A stretch of DNA of 64,000 bases from DAOVFN01 sp964607835 (lineage in GTDB: Archaea; Aenigmatarchaeota; Aenigmatarchaeia; QMZP01): contig CAZSLL010000002.1 in the NCBI GenBank assembly GCA_964607835.1, forward strand, positions 29,035-93,034, given 5' to 3'. Positions 62,140-64,000 of this stretch are shown in pieces; the stretch's first letter is position 1; every line of letters begins with the position of its first letter. The position numbers and the translations under genes were made by a program. Below the pieces are notes generated by a model. The model did no database searches. It had not been told where the DNA came from and was given only the letters and a program-made list of their open reading frames with translations.

Positions 62140-62597
62140 TGCACCAGGCCCCCGAGCCATCCGGCAGACGGCCTTGATACTGATATCATGACCCTTCCTG
62201 AGAAGCTCCCTTGCTTTGTGGCGTTGACAATGACCTCCACCTCCTGGTCTTCCTTGAGCAATATGCTGTCATGGCTGAAGCTCACCATCGGGCTTATGTT
62301 TCCCTCTGGCCAGAGCCTCACACTGACCAGGGAGCCGTCGCCCTGCAGGCTCATGCTCTTCCTGGCAACCATTCCCATCACCAGCCTGCCGAAGTCAAGC
62401 TCGCTGTCCTGGAGGGCCACCCCAATGTCCCTCTCCCCGCCGCTGACCACGCTGACCGAGATGGGATATTCCATGACCCTCTCCGAGACCAGGAGCCCGG
62501 TGTAGCGCATCCCGGAATCCGTCTCTGTGGGAATCCTTATGAGCAGGACGGCCGCGGCCACAAGGATGATTCCCGCAACACCGAGCCAGGCCTTCAT
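62130..62597 (-). CDS. Small N-terminally anchored membrane protein
   Basis: This 155-residue protein begins MKAWLGVAG and has one hydrophobic segment (about residues 3-20, uncleaved anchor or signal peptide) and a beta-rich outer domain. I do not recognise the family. The ATG at 62597 overlaps the stop of the upstream gene by 4 bases (ATGA); a longer frame from 62657 would lie mostly inside that gene and has no signal sequence at its start. It is the second gene of the surface-protein/MinD operon. Confidence 0.78.
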   Translation of the reverse strand: MKAWLGVAGIILVAAAVLLIRIPTETDSGMRYTGLLVSERVMEYPISVSVVSGGERDIGVALQDSELDFGRLVMGMVARKSMSLQGDGSLVSVRLWPEGNISPMVSFSHDSILLKEDQEVEVIVNATKQGSFSGRVMISVSRPSAGWLGGLVQWL

Positions 62598-63577
62598 GAC
62601 CTCACCCTCCAGAACACCAGCCCTGTGATGACCAGCAGGATCAGGGGGAGGACCCATAGCTGGAGCCCTGCCGGTGCGGGGAGCGGAGAAACGGCCTGCC
62701 CTGTCACTGGCCTGGGGGGCACGTAATCGCCAATGTCTATGGCCCCTTCAGCAGAGCCCTGTCCGGTGACCCACTCCACATCGGCCCGGACACTATACTC
62801 TCCCTCCAGGCCGCTGGCGTCCAGCCCTGCCTCGAGCCTTCCCACTGAGCCCGGTTCGATAGGCCTTGCATTGGTCCTGAGTTCTGCCACGGTCTGGTTC
62901 TCATCATCATATACCCTTATGTATGGCGCCATGGCGCTTAGTGTAACAGTGCCCCTGTTCTTGACCAGCACGGTGAGGGTTCCCCTTTCTGGCGAATCCT
63001 TCCTGAAAGACACCCCAACTGGCTCGGCATCCCTCTCTGCGTTCCCCAGTACATTGAACACCACCCCTAGCTCCACTACTGATATTATGCCCAGGGCCGT
63101 GCCTCCTCCGGCATCAGACACCCTTGGATAAGGCGAGACAAATGCTGCATGGTACCCGGGCTCCGCATCCTCTGGCACACTGATTATGATCTCTGCTTTC
63201 CTGTTGGCGTAGGCCACGCCCCCACCCTCCAGGTACTTGAGCTCCCTCTCGGGCGGAACGAGAAGGGAGTCCTTCATTATGGTGAGCCATCCGGAGGCGT
63301 CCTCCTCAGAAGCCTTCATTGCATCGAAATCGTACCTGAACCTGCCTTTATCAGGGTTGAAGAAGTTTCTTGGGGCTGTCTTGGCATCCAGTGAGACCAG
63401 AAGGTCCCTGTCGTGGTCTGACATTATGAAAAATTCCATGGCCTTTGACTCCCCGGGAAGCATATCCCCTGCGTCCAGGACCGGAGGGGCCACCCCCACA
63501 GAGAGGGCGGAGACCAGGGCCGGAGCCATGGCAATGGCCAGGATGGCTGATAATGCGTAGCACCAAGCTCGCGCCAT
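62594..63577 (-). CDS. Secreted CARDB/DUF916-like protein with C-terminal TM anchor
   Basis: This 327-residue protein has a signal peptide (residues 1-24) and an N-terminal beta domain starting SVGVAPPVLDAGDMLPGES (a layout common to DUF916/COG1361-type surface proteins). A second beta domain has a VKNRGTVTLS motif (about residues 205-215), and a Pro-rich stalk leads to a C-terminal TM helix (about 305-323) with a short basic tail. It is the first gene of the operon running down to 58326. Minus-strand GTTTTATATAG (63598-63608) lies about 25 bases before the ATG, implying a leaderless transcript. Confidence 0.83.
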   Translation of the reverse strand: MARAWCYALSAILAIAMAPALVSALSVGVAPPVLDAGDMLPGESKAMEFFIMSDHDRDLLVSLDAKTAPRNFFNPDKGRFRYDFDAMKASEEDASGWLTIMKDSLLVPPERELKYLEGGGVAYANRKAEIIISVPEDAEPGYHAAFVSPYPRVSDAGGGTALGIISVVELGVVFNVLGNAERDAEPVGVSFRKDSPERGTLTVLVKNRGTVTLSAMAPYIRVYDDENQTVAELRTNARPIEPGSVGRLEAGLDASGLEGEYSVRADVEWVTGQGSAEGAIDIGDYVPPRPVTGQAVSPLPAPAGLQLWVLPLILLVITGLVFWRVRS

Positions 63578-63597
63578 GAAATAATATTCATGCCAAG

Positions 63598-63608
63598 CTA
63601 TATAAAAC
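63598..63608 (-). promoter_or_regulatory. TATA box of the surface-protein/MinD operon
   Basis: GTTTTATATAG on the minus strand lies about 25 bases before the ATG at 63577, the usual archaeal TATA-to-start spacing for a leaderless mRNA. Confidence 0.6.
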
Positions 63609-63727
63609 GGATTTCTGCCCTTTTTTTCGTGCGTTTAAATCCATTCAGAAATGGATGTCAAAACACTACCTTTGCATTACCAAGATATTGTGTCAACCAT
63701 GAGCAGGGACACAATAAAGCAAGAACT

Positions 63728-63735
63728 TTTATATA
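63728..63735 (+). promoter_or_regulatory. TATA box and ribosome-binding site of the last gene
   Basis: TTTATATA lies about 40 bases before the ATG at 63772, leaving a leader of about 14 bases with GGTGG at 63761-63765. Unlike most genes here, this one seems to have a short leader with a Shine-Dalgarno site. Confidence 0.55.
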
Positions 63736-63771
63736 TCATCTTTCCAACACCAAATCACACGGTGGCGAAAA

Positions 63772-64000
63772 ATGGCGTTAGAGAAGAAGAACCTTGTATT
63801 CGGTACGATGCTTGTCCTGCTCATGGCGGGCATGGTCTCGGCAGCCAACCAGGACAGCGTTACGATTGGTATTAACATAACCCAGAGCATATCAATAGAT
63901 GTCAATCCAAATTCGGTGAGCTGGACCGGACTGGCAGTCGGTGAAACAGGCACCCCGAATTACTTCACCGTGACCAACGTGGGCTCGGTGAACATAACCC
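63772..64000 (+). CDS. Secreted protein, N-terminal fragment (3' partial)
   Basis: The frame stays open from ATG 63772 to the window end (76 codons). It has a clear signal peptide (basic MALEKK start, hydrophobic core about residues 8-22, likely cleavage after VSA), followed by a strand-rich mature part with a NITQSISIDVNP segment and an NVGSVN motif as in archaeal surface beta domains. N-X-T sequons are present. It is divergent from the operon starting at 63577, with about 195 bases between. The family cannot be judged from the fragment. Confidence 0.75.
   Translation, partial: MALEKKNLVFGTMLVLLMAGMVSAANQDSVTIGINITQSISIDVNPNSVSWTGLAVGETGTPNYFTVTNVGSVNIT

Overview
The window reads as a gene-dense, GC-rich archaeal chromosome segment. 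Evidence for Archaea: AT-rich TATA boxes about 25-33 bases upstream of start codons, implying leaderless or nearly leaderless transcripts; HerA-type, KaiC-type and MinD ATPases; a UbiA prenyltransferase beside a class-1 isoprenoid synthase-like protein; and large secreted proteins crowded with N-glycosylation sequons. I cannot place it more precisely; a DPANN-type or euryarchaeal lineage is possible. I see no rRNA, tRNA, transposase or CRISPR array.

Bases 1-36757 (+): a surface-protein cluster. It opens inside a giant gene whose 5' end lies outside the window; 9578 residues are visible. About 20 kb of nested Ig-like, sequon-rich repeats is followed by more beta domains, one transmembrane helix and a cytosolic HerA/FtsK-like ATPase with intact Walker motifs. 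Next come a hairpin-rich 195-base spacer, a cytosolic coiled-coil protein with an AT-hook-like motif, and an overlapping gene for a 1961-residue single-pass surface protein. Bases 36754-41721 (-): a three-TM LamG-containing surface protein and a KaiC-like ATPase. One cytoplasmic helical-hairpin module occurs seven times in three of these proteins, which suggests they share a membrane-proximal partner or assembly.

Bases 41805-46525 (+): an FG-GAP beta-propeller protein, an alkaline-phosphatase-superfamily ('sulfatase') enzyme with Thr at the nucleophile position, then an operon of an AbrB-like small protein, a KaiC-like ATPase and an unknown protein. Bases 46514-48219 (-): isoprenoid synthase-like protein and UbiA prenyltransferase.

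Bases 48315-57153: a signalling island. A P-loop-less RecA-fold protein and a CheY-like regulator (+) converge on a four-gene minus-strand operon: a second P-loop-less RecA-fold protein, an eight-PAS protein without a kinase, a Cache-HAMP protein without an output domain, and a complete Cache-HAMP histidine kinase. The minus-strand genes abut or overlap by 4 bases.

Bases 57239-64000: two small divergent membrane-protein genes, a 512-base stretch without a convincing gene, then a tightly packed minus-strand operon (63577 to 58326) of secreted, membrane-anchored proteins around a MinD-like ATPase. A divergent secreted-protein gene is cut by the window end.

The best candidate for an undescribed system is the cluster at 1-41721: a giant repetitive adhesin- or stalk-like ectodomain covalently joined to a cytosolic HerA-type motor, with companions linked by the shared hairpin module. 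Its function is inferred, not shown.
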